A model generated the notes under the pieces. It was not told the origin of the DNA, ran no database searches, and was given only the letters and a program-made list of their open reading frames with translations. Of a stretch of DNA of 16,787 bases, positions 15,294 to 16,787 are shown piece after piece (position 1 is the first letter of the stretch; the number at the start of each line of letters is the position of its first letter). The stretch is from an uncultured Oscillospiraceae bacterium (GTDB lineage Bacteria > Bacillota > Clostridia > Oscillospirales > Ruminococcaceae), in assembly GCA_900556525.1 (NCBI GenBank), contig USOZ01000014.1, positions 1 to 16,787 of the forward strand, given 5' to 3'. Both the position numbers and the translations under genes were made by a program.

Positions 15294-15336
15294 AATACTC
15301 CCTAATTATCATGCTGCAGAAAAATGCTCCCTACAT
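15294..15336 (-). repeat. two-copy direct repeat in the glutamine synthetase leader
   Basis: On the minus strand ATGTAGGGAGCATT (15323-15336) and AATTAGGGAGTATT (15294-15307) share TAGGGAG plus flanking bases at a 29-base period. They lie between the leader hairpin and the ribosome binding site. They may bind a regulator in DNA or RNA form; nothing known matches. Confidence 0.45.
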
Positions 15337-15354
15337 ATTTTCCGCAAGATAAAC

Positions 15355-15408
15355 GAAAAAGGACCTTTTTAAGCATGGACACACTACTTCCTTACTCAAA
15401 AAAGTCCT
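15355..15408 (-). terminator. leader hairpin with T run upstream of glutamine synthetase (possible attenuator)
   Basis: On the minus strand a 14-bp stem (15395-15408 with 15360-15373, two G-U pairs) encloses a 21-base loop and is followed directly by a T run (TTTTT). It starts about 10 bases after the predicted transcription start of the glutamine synthetase gene. It could therefore stop transcription early, and also end holA transcription. The inner part of the stem is A/T-rich, so its strength is uncertain. Confidence 0.6.
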
Positions 15409-15424
15409 CGTTGACTGTCTTATT

Positions 15425-15454
15425 ATTATAGCAGATATTAAGTGCTTTTGTCCA
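15425..15454 (-). promoter_or_regulatory. promoter of the glutamine synthetase gene
   Basis: On the minus strand TGGACA (15449-15454) and a perfect TATAAT (15425-15430) are 18 bases apart. The start would be near 15418, giving a leader of about 140 bases. It lies 24 bases beyond the holA stop. Confidence 0.8.
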
Positions 15455-15478
15455 GCTTTAATTTCTGAGGATAAGATA

Positions 15479-16549
15479 TCATGCAAGCAGGCGGACAAGT
15501 ATTTCCTCCAGCTTTTCGTAGCCGCGTCCTCCCTGACGCAGCTTGATATTCATATCCGATAGTCCCAGCAATGCTTCCGTCAGACGCTTTTCGTCAAAGC
15601 GCCTGCTGTCGCGCTCCAAAAATCTGTAGGCATATGGGCTGCGCATCCCCAGCTCCTCCATAATGCCCTTTTGGTCGTAGCCTCTGCGCTTCAGCTCCAG
15701 ATAGCGCAGCACCTGACGTAGCTTAAATGCGACAGTTGCGCTGAGCGGCAGGATATAGGTTCCGTGCTTACGTTCGCTCGCCAGCAGCTCCAGACACTGC
15801 TTCAGCTTGCCTGCCATAATATAATTGGTTAGCGCAAAAGATGATGCGTTGGGCAGCAGTGCAAAAACATTCAGCACATCATCTTCCGTCCACTCTCTGC
15901 GTCCTGCGGCATAAATTGCCAGCTTGCCGATTTCCTGCTGCAGCAAATCCAGCGGAATTTCTTCCTTTACCGGCTCAATATATTCGCTGATGGCAGCCAG
16001 CGCATCTCTGGTAAAATGCGCGCCGTATGCTGCTGCCTGCGCATACAGCCAGTCATCAAGCTCTCTTTCCTTAATACGCTCACACGGACAAATCAGCGCA
16101 CTTGCTTTGAGCTGCTTATATAGCTTGGTCCGCTTATCCATTTTTTTGCTGCTGATAACCAGCAGACAGTAATCAGGCACGTCGCTGACTATCGCCGCCA
16201 GCTGCTCCATTTTCTTGGAATCGGTATCCTCCTGCGCATCCGCAGCACTGTTTGCTTTGGCAGGCTTTGCTGCCCACAGCTTTTCGTCCTTCAGGAAAAT
16301 CAGCGATTTGCCGCAGAAGAAGGGATAGCTGTTGACGGCCGCCTGCAGGCCGGACAAATTGGTGTCCTTGTCAAAAACCGTTATTTCGCGGTCAGCCTCC
16401 GACGTATCACCAAAAACATATTCCGGCAGCGCGGCAATAATGCTGTTGCGGTAGTAATCCTCCTCGCCGCACAAAAGCAGTACCTGCGCCTGCGGCAGCG
16501 GCTTATGCTGTTGTAATAGTGAAATCAGGTTTTCCGGTTTAATATCCAT
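15479..16549 (-). CDS. holA: DNA polymerase III subunit delta
   Basis: HolA is the clamp-loader subunit that opens the beta sliding clamp. The 356-residue protein opens with the family block VLLLCGEEDYYRNSII (23-38), continues with FDKDTNLSGLQAAVNSYPFF and KSLIFLKDEKLW, and later has LLQQEIGKLAIYA, characteristic of the delta middle domain. C-terminal helices include RQVLRYLELKRRGYDQKGI and a closing DMNIKLRQG. An Ala/Asp-rich insertion near 94-112 is a likely flexible loop. GAGGGAAT precedes the ATG at 16549. It follows the antitoxin gene by 15 bases on the same strand. The start was chosen by ribosome binding site and family N-terminus. Confidence 0.93.
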   Translation of the reverse strand: MDIKPENLISLLQQHKPLPQAQVLLLCGEEDYYRNSIIAALPEYVFGDTSEADREITVFDKDTNLSGLQAAVNSYPFFCGKSLIFLKDEKLWAAKPAKANSAADAQEDTDSKKMEQLAAIVSDVPDYCLLVISSKKMDKRTKLYKQLKASALICPCERIKERELDDWLYAQAAAYGAHFTRDALAAISEYIEPVKEEIPLDLLQQEIGKLAIYAAGRREWTEDDVLNVFALLPNASSFALTNYIMAGKLKQCLELLASERKHGTYILPLSATVAFKLRQVLRYLELKRRGYDQKGIMEELGMRSPYAYRFLERDSRRFDEKRLTEALLGLSDMNIKLRQGGRGYEKLEEILVRLLA

Positions 16550-16564
16550 CTGTATTCCCTCTTA

Positions 16565-16787
16565 TTATTTTTCTAACGGTACAATAGCTAAGGTCTTGCC
16601 TAAAGGTGCAAGTATTTTTAAGATTGTACTGATTTTAGGAATAGAGGTACCGTTTTCCATTCTCGCAATTACAGGCTGCTTTACTCCGCTCAAAAGCTCC
16701 AATTGCTTTTGGGTTATTCCCTTATCCTGACGTGCCTTGATAAGTTCACCAATTAAGGCAACTCGCAAATCACTTGCAGAAATTTCT
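16565..16787 (-). CDS. XRE-type helix-turn-helix antitoxin, 5' end cut by the window
   Basis: This is the C-terminal part of a small Cro/CI-type DNA-binding protein with the helix-turn-helix at ITQKQLELLSGVKQPVIARM and a tail ILAPLGKTLAIVPLEK. That combination is typical of HigA/RelB2-like antitoxins, which repress their own operon and neutralise a RelE/HigB-type mRNA nuclease. A TTG at 16768 could be mistaken for the start. The frame is open to the window edge and reads EISASDLRVAL there, matching the longer family N-terminus, so I annotate it as partial. The toxin gene would be expected just upstream, outside the window. Confidence 0.8.
   Translation of the reverse strand, partial: EISASDLRVALIGELIKARQDKGITQKQLELLSGVKQPVIARMENGTSIPKISTILKILAPLGKTLAIVPLEK

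Overview
The window looks like two unrelated bacterial pieces joined end to end, with the seam near position 9780. Nearly every gene is on the minus strand; only the first, an ABC-F ATPase, is on the plus strand. No rRNA, tRNA, CRISPR array, insertion sequence or phage gene was seen.

Left piece (1 to about 9780). Gene content and order (recA-recX-rimO-pgsA) and codon style (many GCG/GCC Ala, CGC Arg and CTC/CTT Leu codons) suggest a clostridial Firmicute such as an Oscillospiraceae/Ruminococcaceae gut bacterium. The genus is inference. An ABC-F protein with a worn second ATPase site (181-1794) has its own sigma-A type promoter and ends at a strong hairpin that also serves the opposite strand. 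Two membrane genes converge on it: an AlgJ/DHHW-like SGNH protein and an MBOAT (AlgI-like) acyltransferase. They form an operon behind a perfect-consensus promoter and most likely acetylate a surface polymer. Then follows a compact housekeeping block read as recA-recX-rimO-pgsA (DNA recombination and its regulator, ribosomal protein S12 methylthiolation, phosphatidylglycerol synthesis), with ATGA overlaps. Upstream of recA is the 3' part of a receiver-Hpt phosphorelay gene.

Right piece (about 9780 to 16787). Codon style shifts (GCA/GCT Ala, CAG, CTG), and gene content suggests a Negativicutes member, possibly Acidaminococcaceae such as Phascolarctobacterium; this is inference. Read on the minus strand from the right edge: a cut XRE-type antitoxin, holA (DNA polymerase III delta), a 640-residue glutamine synthetase with its own promoter and leader hairpin, a PaaI-type hotdog thioesterase plus acyl-CoA dehydrogenase pair, and a yggS-sepF-proC division/PLP/proline operon. 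Clear promoters and terminators separate these units.

At the seam, the first ~83 codons of proC run in frame into the second half of a receiver domain, giving a 377-residue open frame in which neither protein can work as usual. The simplest reading is a chimeric metagenomic assembly. Inferences that need gene neighbourhood across about 9780 should not be trusted.
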